Assembly (NCBI GenBank): GCA_020629415.1
Contig: JAHDDL010000022.1
Location: forward strand, 1,816-65,815
Length of the DNA stretch: 64,000 nt
Source: Maribacter sp.
GTDB taxonomy: Bacteria; Bacteroidota; Bacteroidia; Flavobacteriales; Flavobacteriaceae
Direction of reading: 5' to 3'
The notes under the pieces were generated by a model. That model saw only the letters and a program-made list of their open reading frames with translations, did no database searches and was not told the origin of the DNA. Positions 45,286 through 54,229 of the stretch are shown here, one piece after another. The first letter of the stretch is position 1. The number at the start of each line of letters is the position of its first letter. A program made the position numbers and the translations under genes.

Positions 45286-46329
45286 TTAGTTAAATGAATT
45301 CCAACCCTGTGCGGTTAACGGAATCTTAGTATTGTTCCTGGAAATTAAGTAAGCCCCTTCGTCTTTTCCCGTGGTATGCCCTATGACGGTCAAGTGTGGA
45401 TTGCCCTTTATTTTTGGGAATTCTTTTTGGTCTATTGTAAACAATAGTTCATAGTCCTCGCCACCGCTTAACGCTACAAGGGTGCTGTCTATCTTGAATT
45501 CTTCACATGCAGATATTACGGTAGGGTCTAACGGAATTTTGTCTTCGTACAAGTCAATTCCCAATCCGCTGCTTTTACTCAAATGAAGAATTTCTGAAGA
45601 AAGTCCGTCACTAATATCGATCATAGATGTTGGGTGAACTTCCAATTGTTTCAATAACTCAGGAATATCTTTTCTGGCTTCAGGCTTTAACTGTCGCTCC
45701 ACAATGTAAGAATATGGTTCTAGGTCTGGCTGACTATTAGGGTTCACTTTAAATACTTCTTTTTCTCGCTCCAATACCTGTAAGCCCATATATGCTGCAC
45801 CTAAATCACCGGATACTACCAAAAGATCATTTGGTTTTGCACCAGAACGGTAAGCAATGTCTTTTTCTTTTGCAATTCCAATTGCGGTAACGCTGATCAT
45901 TAATCCTGTTTTTGATGAGGTTGTATCACCGCCCACCAAATCCACATTGTATGTTTTGCATGCCGTTGCCACACCTGCATAAAATTCCTCAAGTGCCTCT
46001 AGCGGAAATCTATTTGATACCGCTAAGGAAACTGTTACTTGTGTAGCTGTTGCGTTCATGGCATAGATGTCAGAAAGATTTACCATGATAGATTTATAAC
46101 CTAAATGTTTTAACGGCATGTAGGCAAGATCAAAGTGCACGCCCTCTATTAATAGATCGGTACTTAATACTGTCTTTGTTTTTTCATAATCTAGCACGGC
46201 GGCATCATCGCCAATTCCTTTTACGGTAGATTTTTGAGTAAGTTCAAAATCTTTGGTGAGGTGTTCTATAAGCCCGAATTCACCTAATTTCTCTAATGAT
46301 GTTCTTTCTTGTTCTTTATCTTCTAGCAT
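45286..46329 (-). CDS. thiL: Thiamine-monophosphate kinase
   Basis: A 347-residue PurM-like kinase that phosphorylates thiamine monophosphate to the active cofactor thiamine pyrophosphate. Blocks are KGIGDDAAVLD (ATP/Mg), DLLIEGVHFDL, VGGDTTSS and SIDISDGLSSEI-like DISDGLSSE, and GGEDYELLFT. Length is typical. A -7 element sits four bases upstream of the start, so the mRNA may be leaderless. Confidence 0.96.
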   Translation of the reverse strand: MLEDKEQERTSLEKLGEFGLIEHLTKDFELTQKSTVKGIGDDAAVLDYEKTKTVLSTDLLIEGVHFDLAYMPLKHLGYKSIMVNLSDIYAMNATATQVTVSLAVSNRFPLEALEEFYAGVATACKTYNVDLVGGDTTSSKTGLMISVTAIGIAKEKDIAYRSGAKPNDLLVVSGDLGAAYMGLQVLEREKEVFKVNPNSQPDLEPYSYIVERQLKPEARKDIPELLKQLEVHPTSMIDISDGLSSEILHLSKSSGLGIDLYEDKIPLDPTVISACEEFKIDSTLVALSGGEDYELLFTIDQKEFPKIKGNPHLTVIGHTTGKDEGAYLISRNNTKIPLTAQGWNSFN

Positions 46330-46333
46330 GTTG

Positions 46334-46341
46334 CAAAAATA
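46334..46341 (-). promoter_or_regulatory. Promoter -7 element for thiL, implying a leaderless mRNA
   Basis: TATTTTTG on the minus strand, ending four bases before the thiL start codon. Confidence 0.45.
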
Positions 46342-46370
46342 AGAAGTAAAACAAGATGTACCGCATAAAA

Positions 46371-46397
46371 AATCCGAAGCTATAAAGCATCGGATTT
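46371..46397 (-). terminator. Terminator after the Gfo/Idh gene
   Basis: On the minus strand AAATCCGA pairs with TCGGATTT, 12-base loop (with two further possible G-C pairs), then a T-run, 30 bases past the Gfo/Idh stop. Confidence 0.75.
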
Positions 46398-46426
46398 ACT
46401 GTTGAATTTTAGAATGGTATTGTAGT

Positions 46427-47884
46427 CTAACCTAACGAATACCCATCTCTATAATTGCGTTTTACATATTTGTTCGCAGGTTCAAAATTGGTAATTTTCA
46501 TATTTTCTGCATCCCATTGTAAACGTTTTCTACCATGGTACTGTTTTCCACCGCCCCAAAAGCTTGGATTTTCAACGGTGGGATCTATTTCAAAATAAGA
46601 TTTTAACGCCAAGTTACCAATTAAGATACTTTCGGTAAATGGTCCGGCGTAATCAAATGATGAACTGGTCTCTGCATTTCCGTAACCGGCCATACATGCA
46701 TTTACCCATTGCACGTAATGGCCTTCTGGTACGCGGGCTATTGTTTCTTCAACTTCAAACTGTTCATTTAGGCTCAGTGGAAGTAAACGCGGATTTGCAC
46801 CATAACAATCTGCCATTAACTTTCCTTTGGTACCTATGAACAATACGCCTCCGTCCCAGTTTCCTAAAGCTTCATCATCACCTAGTTCCTCTGGTCTTTC
46901 AGGTAATAGTCCGCCATCCATCCAAGTAACTTTAATCTTTCCTTTGCCATCCGTTCTTGGGTAGCTTAAATGTATTTTACTAGAATTAGGGAAACTTTTA
47001 GGGTAGTCTTTATATTGAAAATTTCCGCTGAAGGAGTCAGATACACTACATTCTACGGTATCCGGATATAAAATGGGTAATATTCTGTATACCGGATCCA
47101 TAATATGGCATGCCATGTCACCTAATGCACCCGTTCCAAAATCTGACCAGCCTCTCCAATCAAACGGAAGGTAGACGTCATTGTAATCTCGCATTGCAGC
47201 TGTATTTAACCAAAGATCCCAGTTTAGACCTTTGGGAATACGATCTTTTTTAGTCGGTGTTTGTAATGCCTGTGGCCAAATGGCTCTGTTGGTCCAACAT
47301 TTAACGGTATGTACCTCACCTATGATTCCAGTATCGTAAATTTCTTTCATGGTACGCACACCATCACCAGAACCGCCTTGGTTGCCCATTTGAGTAACAA
47401 CTTTGAATTTTTTAGCTGCTTCTGTTAACATTCTTGCTTCCCAAATATCATGGGTCAATGGTTTTTGAACATAAACATGCTTCCCCATGGACATTGCTTT
47501 ATAAGTGGCAACGGCATGGTTATGATCAGGGGTAGAGACAGAAACGGCATCTATGCTTTTGTCTTCCTTATCTAACATTTCCCTGTAATCATTGTAATAG
47601 GATGCTTTTGGAAAATTTGTTCTTGATGTAACCGCTTGTCTATCATCTACATCGCAAAGCGAAACAATATTTACATTGGGGCTTTCGGCAAAAGATGTAA
47701 TGTCGCTTTGTCCTTTTCCGCCCACACCTATACTTGCTATGTTTAGTTTATCGCTCGGGGCAACATATCCGTTTCCCCCTAAAACGTGTCTGGGTACGAT
47801 CATAAAACCTGCTGCTGCCATACCGGTATTTTTTATGAATGTTCGCCGGGTGTTGTCTTTGTCGTTAATTTCTTTGTTTGGCAT
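46427..47884 (-). CDS. Tat-exported Gfo/Idh/MocA-family oxidoreductase
   Basis: A 485-residue NAD(P)-dependent oxidoreductase with a twin-arginine-type N-terminus (RRTFIKNTGMAAAGFM at about residues 13-28), so it is folded before export. Rossmann motif SIGVGGKGQSD and the catalytic region YVQKPLTHD (Gln in place of the classical Glu of the EKP motif) are as seen in the exported Bacteroidota subfamily. Substrates of this group are sugars or inositols; none can be assigned. Single gene with terminator. Confidence 0.9.
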   Translation of the reverse strand: MPNKEINDKDNTRRTFIKNTGMAAAGFMIVPRHVLGGNGYVAPSDKLNIASIGVGGKGQSDITSFAESPNVNIVSLCDVDDRQAVTSRTNFPKASYYNDYREMLDKEDKSIDAVSVSTPDHNHAVATYKAMSMGKHVYVQKPLTHDIWEARMLTEAAKKFKVVTQMGNQGGSGDGVRTMKEIYDTGIIGEVHTVKCWTNRAIWPQALQTPTKKDRIPKGLNWDLWLNTAAMRDYNDVYLPFDWRGWSDFGTGALGDMACHIMDPVYRILPILYPDTVECSVSDSFSGNFQYKDYPKSFPNSSKIHLSYPRTDGKGKIKVTWMDGGLLPERPEELGDDEALGNWDGGVLFIGTKGKLMADCYGANPRLLPLSLNEQFEVEETIARVPEGHYVQWVNACMAGYGNAETSSSFDYAGPFTESILIGNLALKSYFEIDPTVENPSFWGGGKQYHGRKRLQWDAENMKITNFEPANKYVKRNYRDGYSLG

Positions 47885-48334
47885 ACGTTGTTGTTGTTTG
47901 ATTTGGTATTGAAGGTAATAGAAATCTGTTAGATTTATGTTGATTGTAAAATGATTTGATAGATAAAGTAGGAATTATTTAGGTACTAGTTGTTGATTGT
48001 TAGTTGATTAAGATGTTTGATTGAGTTTTACATTTGATAACAAAATTGTTTTAAAGGCGCATCATGTTAATTGTTGACGGTCTATGATTATAAGGTGTTT
48101 TACAGTGGGTAAGTATTAAATTTCTTAGGTATATACAGGCACATCATGTTTTTACTAAAGTGAATTTTGAGTAGTAGATTTATAAAAAAAGATAGCATAA
48201 AAAGATAATAATGCTTCTGTTTGAAACTATAGTATTTCTCTATTAGAATATACTTTATAATAATGTTAGGTTCTATGGTAAAAACCTACTTATAACGTAT
48301 ATTTGTAAACTATTTTAGATTAAATCGGGATATT
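47885..48334. other. 450-bp intergenic region upstream of the suf cluster
   Basis: Divergent control region between the Gfo/Idh gene and sufA. I see no convincing ORF. It contains three TTGATT words at 47993, 48004 and 48017 (about one helical turn apart), and the 13-base word GGCRCATCATGTT at 48057-48069 and 48138-48150. The sufA promoter lies at its right end. Confidence 0.5.
48298..48305 (+). promoter_or_regulatory. Promoter -7 element for the suf operon
   Basis: TATATTTG matches TAnnTTTG, 29 bases before the sufA ATG. No Fur or IscR-type site is recognised. Confidence 0.55.
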
Positions 48335-48664
48335 ATGATTCAAGTATCAGAAACGGCTAAACAGAAAGTCATCAGCCTTATGACAGAAGAGGGTTTTGAT
48401 GCTTCTAAAGATTTTGTGCGTGTTGGTGTTAAGAGTGGCGGGTGTAGTGGATTATCTTACGAGTTAAACTTCGATAATAAGAAAGATGAAGCTGATAAAG
48501 TGTTCGAAGACAATAACGTACGAATTATCGTAGATAAAAAGAGCTTTTTATATTTAGTAGGAACTGTGTTGGAATACTCAGGTGGTCTAAACGGAAAAGG
48601 ATTTGTTTTTAACAACCCTAACGCACAAAGAACCTGTGGTTGTGGCGAAAGTTTTTCATTATAA
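48335..48664 (+). CDS. sufA: SufA/IscA-type Fe-S cluster carrier
   Basis: A 109-residue HesB/YadR/YfhF (A-type) carrier. The three cluster-binding Cys are in SGGCSGLSYEL (residues about 30-40) and near the C-terminus in RTCGCGESF. It accepts clusters from the SufBCD scaffold and hands them to apo-proteins. First gene of the suf region, separated from sufB by a four-helix-bundle gene. Confidence 0.95.
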   Translation: MIQVSETAKQKVISLMTEEGFDASKDFVRVGVKSGGCSGLSYELNFDNKKDEADKVFEDNNVRIIVDKKSFLYLVGTVLEYSGGLNGKGFVFNNPNAQRTCGCGESFSL

Positions 48665-48706
48665 AATAAAGCAAAAAGAGAAAAAAGGAAATAAGTAAAG
48701 GTTATT

Positions 48707-49072
48707 ATGTATAGTTCTTTTGAAGATTTAGAAGTATACAAATTATCTATAACGTTTACAGGGAATATCTATAGTTTGCTAGAAAGGCAACCTCTGAAAA
48801 ATGATTTTGCAATGGTTGATCAATTAAGAAGAGCAACAATTTCAATTTCAAATAATATTTCCGAAGGTTTTGAACGAGAAACGGATAAGGAATTGATTAG
48901 GTTCCTATATTTTGCGAAAGGATCTTCAGGAGAAGTGAGAAATCTTTTCAATGTAATGGAGAAAGTAGGATATTTTGATAAAAGGGAATTAATAGAGTAT
49001 AGAGCGCAAATTGTGGTAATTTCAAAGCAGCTAGCAAACTATATTAAATATGTTAAGAGGAGATGTAGTTAA
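48707..49072 (+). CDS. Four-helix-bundle protein (S23/IVS type)
   Basis: A 121-residue protein of the 23S rRNA intervening-sequence (S23) family. Typical blocks: FEDLEVYKLSI at the start, QLRRATISISNNISEGFERET (about residues 44-64) and FLYFAKGSSGEVRNL. Relatives sit in 23S rRNA insertions, beside diversity-generating retroelements (Avd), or alone. Here it stands between sufA and sufB without a reverse transcriptase nearby, followed by a periodic AACT repeat, so it looks like a later insertion. Its function here is unknown. Confidence 0.9.
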   Translation: MYSSFEDLEVYKLSITFTGNIYSLLERQPLKNDFAMVDQLRRATISISNNISEGFERETDKELIRFLYFAKGSSGEVRNLFNVMEKVGYFDKRELIEYRAQIVVISKQLANYIKYVKRRCS

Positions 49073-49077
49073 TTTTT

Positions 49078-49104
49078 AACTCATTAACTTTCAACTTATT
49101 AACT
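49078..49104 (+). repeat. Periodic AACT repeat after the S23 gene
   Basis: AACT occurs at 49078, 49086, 49093 and 49101, spacing 7-8 bases, filling most of the gap between the S23 gene and sufB. It resembles short heptad-like satellites and may be part of the insertion that brought the S23 gene. Confidence 0.55.
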
Positions 49105-49112
49105 ATAAATAT

Positions 49113-50558
49113 ATGGCATATACAGAAGAAGAATTAAAGAAAGAACTGGAAACCAAAGAATATGAATACGGTTTCTATACAGATATTGAGTCCGAAACGT
49201 TTCCCAATGGTTTAAACGAAGAGATTGTTATTGCTATTTCTAAGAAAAAAGGAGAGCCGGAATGGATGACGCTTTGGAGATTGGAGGCTTTTAAGTACTG
49301 GAAAGAAATGGTGGAACCTGAATGGGCAAATGTTCATTATGAAAAGCCTGATTTTCAAGTGATATCTTACTACTCTGCCCCAAAGAAAGCAGATCCGAAT
49401 AAAACTTTAGATGATGTTGATCCAGAGTTGTTGGAGATGTACAAAAAGTTGGGAATATCTGTGGACGAGCAAAAGAAACTTCAAAACGTTGCGGTAGATA
49501 TTGTAATGGATTCCGTATCCGTAGCAACAACATTTAAGAAGACTTTGGCGGAAAAAGGTATTATTTTCTGTTCTATTTCAGAGGCTATAAAAGAGCATCC
49601 TGAATTGGTAAAGAAATATATTGGTTCTGTTGTTCCCCAGAGAGATAACTTCTATGCCGCTTTAAATTCCGCTGTTTTTTCAGATGGTAGTTTCTGTTAT
49701 ATTCCTAAAGGTGTTCGTTGTCCAATGGAATTATCGACATACTTCAGAATTAACCAAGCAGGTACAGGTCAGTTTGAGCGTACCTTGGTTATTGCAGATG
49801 AAGATAGTTATGTAAGTTACCTTGAAGGTTGTACAGCACCTTCTAGAGATGAAAACCAACTGCACGCTGCGGTTGTAGAACTTATTGCTTTAGATGGCGC
49901 CGAGATTAAATATTCAACGGTACAGAACTGGTTTCCTGGTAATAAAGAAGGTAAAGGTGGTGTGTACAACTTTGTAACCAAAAGAGCTTTGTGTGAAAAA
50001 AATGCAAAGGTATCTTGGACACAGGTTGAAACAGGTTCTGCAGTTACCTGGAAATATCCTTCTTGTATCTTAAAAGGGGATAATTCGATTGGTGAATTTT
50101 ATTCTATTGCAGTAACAAACAATTACCAACAAGCAGATACAGGAACTAAAATGATCCATATTGGTAAAAACACCAAGAGTACCATTATTTCTAAAGGTAT
50201 TTCTGCAGGTAAATCTCAAAATAGTTACCGTGGACTGGTGCAGGTGAACAGCCGTGCAGAAGGTGCACGAAACTTTTCTCAATGCGATTCTTTGTTGATG
50301 GGTAATGAATGTGGTGCACATACTTTTCCATACATAGAAGCAAAGAATAAGAGCGCTATGATAGAGCATGAGGCTACTACCAGTAAAATTGGTGAAGACC
50401 AAATATTCTATTGCAACCAGAGAGGTATTGATACAGAGAAGGCGATTGCATTAATTGTAAACGGTTTTAGTAAAGAAGTACTAAATAAGCTACCAATGGA
50501 ATTTGCTGTAGAGGCCCAAAAATTATTGGAAATTAGTTTAGAAGGTTCTGTAGGATAA
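49113..50558 (+). CDS. sufB: Fe-S cluster assembly scaffold SufB
   Basis: A 481-residue SufB, the scaffold subunit of SufBC2D where clusters are built. The beta-helix core has the conserved [22 protein letters not shown] region and the C-terminal catalytic zone [19 protein letters not shown] (Cys near residue 394) and [14 protein letters not shown]. Length is typical. Followed by sufC after about 60 bases. Confidence 0.97.
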   Translation: MAYTEEELKKELETKEYEYGFYTDIESETFPNGLNEEIVIAISKKKGEPEWMTLWRLEAFKYWKEMVEPEWANVHYEKPDFQVISYYSAPKKADPNKTLDDVDPELLEMYKKLGISVDEQKKLQNVAVDIVMDSVSVATTFKKTLAEKGIIFCSISEAIKEHPELVKKYIGSVVPQRDNFYAALNSAVFSDGSFCYIPKGVRCPMELSTYFRINQAGTGQFERTLVIADEDSYVSYLEGCTAPSRDENQLHAAVVELIALDGAEIKYSTVQNWFPGNKEGKGGVYNFVTKRALCEKNAKVSWTQVETGSAVTWKYPSCILKGDNSIGEFYSIAVTNNYQQADTGTKMIHIGKNTKSTIISKGISAGKSQNSYRGLVQVNSRAEGARNFSQCDSLLMGNECGAHTFPYIEAKNKSAMIEHEATTSKIGEDQIFYCNQRGIDTEKAIALIVNGFSKEVLNKLPMEFAVEAQKLLEISLEGSVG

Positions 50559-50618
50559 ATAATAATTAAGATTTTTAGTAAAACGCCATAGGCGCCACAA
50601 TATTTAAAGTAACATATT

Positions 50619-51371
50619 ATGTTGAAAATTAAAGATCTGCATGCTAATGTAGAGGATAAGGAAATATTAAAAGGAATTAACTTAGAGGTAAAGGCAGGTG
50701 AGGTACATGCCATAATGGGACCAAATGGTTCAGGTAAGAGCACACTGGCTTCTGTAATTGCCGGAAACGAAAATTTTGAGGTTACCAAAGGCTCTATTGA
50801 ACTTAGTGGTGAAGATTTAGAAGATGTTTCTCCAGAAGAAAGAGCGCATAAAGGTGTTTTTCTTTCTTTCCAATATCCGGTTGAAATTCCTGGTGTTTCC
50901 GTAACCAACTTTATGAAAACGGCTATCAACGAATCTCGTAAGGCAAAAGGTTTAGAGGACATGCCTGCAAAGGATATGTTGAAATTAATTCGTGAGAAAT
51001 CTGAGTTACTTGAAATTGACCGTAAGTTCTTATCTAGATCTTTGAACGAGGGATTCTCTGGTGGTGAGAAAAAGAGAAACGAAATTTTTCAAATGGCAAT
51101 GTTAGAGCCTAAAGTTGCCATATTGGATGAAACCGATTCTGGTTTGGATATTGATGCCTTAAGAATTGTTGCTAGTGGTGTAAATAAGTTAAAGAGTAAG
51201 GATAATGCCGTAATCTTAATTACACACTACCAACGTTTGTTAGAATATATCGTGCCAGATTATGTACATGTTTTGCACAATGGTAAAATTGTGAAATCTG
51301 GTGGTAAAGAGCTTGCACTAGAGTTAGAAGAAAAAGGATACGACTGGTTAAAGCAAGAAACAGCGGTGTAA
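50619..51371 (+). CDS. sufC: Fe-S cluster assembly ATPase SufC
   Basis: A 250-residue ABC-type ATPase. Walker A is GPNGSGKS (about residues 34-41), the signature EGFSGGEKKRNE and Walker B KVAILDETDSGLD. It drives conformational changes in SufBD during cluster assembly in the cytoplasm. The gap to sufD holds an imperfect inverted heptad repeat. Confidence 0.97.
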   Translation: MLKIKDLHANVEDKEILKGINLEVKAGEVHAIMGPNGSGKSTLASVIAGNENFEVTKGSIELSGEDLEDVSPEERAHKGVFLSFQYPVEIPGVSVTNFMKTAINESRKAKGLEDMPAKDMLKLIREKSELLEIDRKFLSRSLNEGFSGGEKKRNEIFQMAMLEPKVAILDETDSGLDIDALRIVASGVNKLKSKDNAVILITHYQRLLEYIVPDYVHVLHNGKIVKSGGKELALELEEKGYDWLKQETAV

Positions 51372-51380
51372 TTAAGTATA

Positions 51381-51442
51381 CAGTATTCAGTGGCAGTAAT
51401 CAGAGATTATAACTGCCAACTGCTACTGCAAACTGGCAACTG
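51381..51442. repeat. Inverted heptad repeat between sufC and sufD
   Basis: CAG occurs at 51381, 51388, 51394 and 51401 (spacing 7, 6, 7), then CTG at 51413, 51420, 51426, 51433 and 51440 (7, 6, 7, 7). The two arms are thus imperfect reverse complements with matching period and could form a hairpin in DNA or mRNA. Units on the right read like CTGCCAA, CTGCTA, CTGCAAA, CTGGCAA. Confidence 0.7.
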
Positions 51443-51449
51443 AAAAAAT

Positions 51450-52766
51450 ATGGATTTAAAAGATAAATTGATTTCCTCTTTTATGGCGTTTGAGAACAAC
51501 GTGGATGTAGAGCATCCGGTACATGATGTTCGTATGGCGGCCATAAAAAACTTTGAGGAAAAAGGGTTTCCTTCTAAAAAGGAAGAGGCTTGGAAATATA
51601 CTTCGTTGAATAGTATTCAAAAAATAGATTTCAGCATATTTCCAAAAAAAGAAAATGCGTTGGAGTATAAGGATGTAAAACGCTATTTTATCCACGAAAT
51701 AGATACCTATAAGATTGTTTTTGTGGACGGTATTTACAGTTCTTACCTTTCTGAAACTACGCATGACGGTGTAGATATTTGTTTAATGAGTGCCGCACTG
51801 ACCAAACCGATGTATAAACCGGTTATAGATGTGTATTTCAATAAAGTAGCATCTAAAGACGAGTCGTTGACTTCATTGAATACGGCATTTAGTAGAGAAG
51901 GAGCTTATATTTACATACCTAAAAATAAAATGCCTAAAAAACCAATTGAGATTTTGCATTTCTCTACGGGTAATGAGGCATCTTTATTATTACAACCAAG
52001 AAATTTAATTGTAGTAGAAGAAAATGCTGAGGTTCAAATAATCGAACGTCACCAGAGTTTAACCTCTAACGAGGTACTTACCAATGCGGTTACGGAAATT
52101 TTTGCCGCTAAAAGTGCTATCGTAGATTTTTATAAGATTCAGAACGATGTTGAATCTGCATCATTAATTGACAATACCTATATTGATCAGAAAGACAAAA
52201 GTCTTGTAAAAGTACATACGTTCTCTTTTGGAGGTAAATTGACACGTAATAACCTCAACTTCTATCAAAACGGGGAGTATATAGACTCTACCATGAAAGG
52301 TGTTACTATATTAGGAGAAAAGCAGCATGTAGATCATCACACTTTAGTACATCATATAGAGCCAAATTGTGAAAGTCATCAAGATTATAAAGGAATCTAT
52401 GGTGATGCTTCTACAGGTGTTTTTAACGGTAAAATCATCGTTGATAAAATAGCTCAAAAGACCAATGCTTTTCAACAGAATAATAACATTCTAATTAGTG
52501 ATAAAGCTAGCATCAATACAAAGCCTCAATTAGAGATTTTTGCAGACGACGTAAAATGTTCTCACGGTTGTACTATTGGTCAATTAGATGAAGATGCATT
52601 GTTCTACCTACAATCTAGAGGTATTCCACAGAAAGAAGCAAGAGCATTATTGATGTATGCGTTTGCAAATAACGTTTTGTCTTCTGTTCGTATACCAGAA
52701 TTAAAAATTAGAATTAATAAATTGATTGCAGAAAAACTAGGGGTAAACCTTGGGTTTGATTTGTAA
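51450..52766 (+). CDS. sufD: Fe-S cluster assembly protein SufD
   Basis: A 438-residue SufD, partner of SufB in the SufBC2D complex, needed for iron entry and assembly. It has the helical N-terminus (SKKEEAWKYTSLNSI), the central beta-helix with the conserved HTLVHHIEPNCESHQDYKG block, and the C-terminal DDVKCSHGCTIGQLDEDALFYLQSRG. A terminator follows, so sufA-(S23)-BCD is one transcript. Confidence 0.97.
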   Translation: MDLKDKLISSFMAFENNVDVEHPVHDVRMAAIKNFEEKGFPSKKEEAWKYTSLNSIQKIDFSIFPKKENALEYKDVKRYFIHEIDTYKIVFVDGIYSSYLSETTHDGVDICLMSAALTKPMYKPVIDVYFNKVASKDESLTSLNTAFSREGAYIYIPKNKMPKKPIEILHFSTGNEASLLLQPRNLIVVEENAEVQIIERHQSLTSNEVLTNAVTEIFAAKSAIVDFYKIQNDVESASLIDNTYIDQKDKSLVKVHTFSFGGKLTRNNLNFYQNGEYIDSTMKGVTILGEKQHVDHHTLVHHIEPNCESHQDYKGIYGDASTGVFNGKIIVDKIAQKTNAFQQNNNILISDKASINTKPQLEIFADDVKCSHGCTIGQLDEDALFYLQSRGIPQKEARALLMYAFANNVLSSVRIPELKIRINKLIAEKLGVNLGFDL

Positions 52767-52792
52767 AATATTTCTATAGTAAGATGTATTTT

Positions 52793-52824
52793 AAGGATAG
52801 TTATTTCGTTAACTATCCTTTTTT
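52793..52824 (+). terminator. Terminator after sufD
   Basis: AAGGATAGTTA-TTTCGT-TAACTATCCTT, perfect 11-bp stem, then T-rich tail. Confidence 0.9.
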
Positions 52825-52882
52825 ATTTTAATCCGATGATGAACAAAATCATATTTCAATAATAATTGTTTTCATTATCGGG

Positions 52883-52890
52883 TATCTTTG
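52883..52890 (+). promoter_or_regulatory. Promoter -7 element for sufS
   Basis: TATCTTTG matches TAnnTTTG. It overlaps the extended frame starting at 52888, so it argues for the sufS start at 52909. Confidence 0.6.
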
Positions 52891-52908
52891 TATATAAGAA
52901 GATTGACT

Positions 52909-54123
52909 ATGTTAGATATTAAAAAAATAAGGGAAGATTTTCCAATACTTAAGCGTCAGGTAAATGGTAAGCCATTAGTTTATTTGGACAATGCCGCTAC
53001 ATCACAAACGCCACAACAGGTTATTGATGCTATTGTAGATTATTATCAGAACTACAATGCCAATATACATCGTGGGGTACATACGCTTTCTCAAGAGGCT
53101 ACAGATAAGTATGAGCAGGCTAGATTAAAAATTCAGAAGCATTTTAATGCCGCCAAATCTTATGAAATCATATTCACGTCCGGAACAACGCATAGTATAA
53201 ATCTTGTTGCCAACGGATTTTCCTCACTCATAAAGAAAGGAGATGAGGTTATAGTTTCAGCAATGGAGCATCATTCTAATATTGTGCCATGGCAAATGTT
53301 ATGTGAACGTACAGGGGCTGTTTTAAAGGTAATACCTATGAATTTGGATGGAGAATTGCTAATGGATGTTTATGAAGATTTACTATCGGATAAGACTAAG
53401 CTGGTTTTCTGTAATCATATTTCGAACGCGTTGGGTACTATTAACCCTATTGAAGAGATTATTGAAAAAGCACATGCAGTAGGTGCAGCCGTATTAATTG
53501 ATGGGGCACAGGCTGCTCCGCATTTAGTTGCTGATGTACAGGCATTAGATGTTGACTTTTATACCTGCTCGGCTCATAAAATATGTGGACCAACAGGTGT
53601 TGGTATGCTATACGGTAAAGAAGAGTGGTTAAATAAATTACCACCGTACCAAGGCGGTGGTGAAATGATTGCCGAGGTAACTTTTGAAAAAACGACCTAT
53701 GCAGATTTGCCGCATAAATTTGAAGCGGGTACGCCTAATATTTGTGGTGGTATTGCTTTTGGTGCCGCTCTAGACTATATGAACGCTATTGGCTTTGAAG
53801 AAATTGCCAAATATGAGCATGAGTTGTTAGAATATGCCACACAGGAGTTACTGAAGATAGAAGGACTAAAAATTTACGGTACGGCAAAAAACAAGACTTC
53901 TGTTATTTCTTTTAATATAGAAGGTGTACATCCATATGATATGGGTAGTATTTTAGATAAGTTGGGTATTGCGGTACGTACCGGGCACCATTGTGCACAA
54001 CCTATAATGGATTTCTTTAAAATACCAGGTACGGTGCGGGCAAGTTTTGCTTTTTACAACACAAAGGAAGAAGTAGATGTGTTGGTACAAGGTGTATTGA
54101 AAGCTAAAAGCATGTTGCTTTAA
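52909..54123 (+). CDS. sufS: Cysteine desulfurase SufS
   Basis: A 404-residue PLP-dependent class V aminotransferase-fold enzyme that takes sulfur from cysteine, giving alanine and an enzyme persulfide for Fe-S assembly. The PLP lysine is in CSAHKICGPTG; the active Cys in RTGHHCAQP near residue 365. The start MLDIKKIREDFPIL fits the family. It has its own promoter after the sufD terminator, so it is a separate unit from sufABCD. Confidence 0.97.
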   Translation: MLDIKKIREDFPILKRQVNGKPLVYLDNAATSQTPQQVIDAIVDYYQNYNANIHRGVHTLSQEATDKYEQARLKIQKHFNAAKSYEIIFTSGTTHSINLVANGFSSLIKKGDEVIVSAMEHHSNIVPWQMLCERTGAVLKVIPMNLDGELLMDVYEDLLSDKTKLVFCNHISNALGTINPIEEIIEKAHAVGAAVLIDGAQAAPHLVADVQALDVDFYTCSAHKICGPTGVGMLYGKEEWLNKLPPYQGGGEMIAEVTFEKTTYADLPHKFEAGTPNICGGIAFGAALDYMNAIGFEEIAKYEHELLEYATQELLKIEGLKIYGTAKNKTSVISFNIEGVHPYDMGSILDKLGIAVRTGHHCAQPIMDFFKIPGTVRASFAFYNTKEEVDVLVQGVLKAKSMLL

Positions 54124-54229
54124 AGCTTATTAATTATTTAATCATTATTGGTCTTATCGTAACATTTCTTTAACATAATGTTAATATTTTGTATATTAGG
54201 TCACACTAATTATAATACATTAACTATTT

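Noticed and set aside
48707-49072. S23 protein as part of a diversity-generating retroelement (Avd)
   Set aside because: No reverse transcriptase, template repeat or variable repeat is visible on either side.
50408-50962. Long minus-strand ORF of 184 codons across the sufB-sufC junction
   Set aside because: It lies antisense to two clear core genes and its protein has biased, repeat-free shadow composition; no start or motif supports it.
54170-54184. TTAACATAATGTTAA palindrome before the M43 gene as an operator
   Set aside because: Short and very AT-rich; too likely by chance to list as a site.
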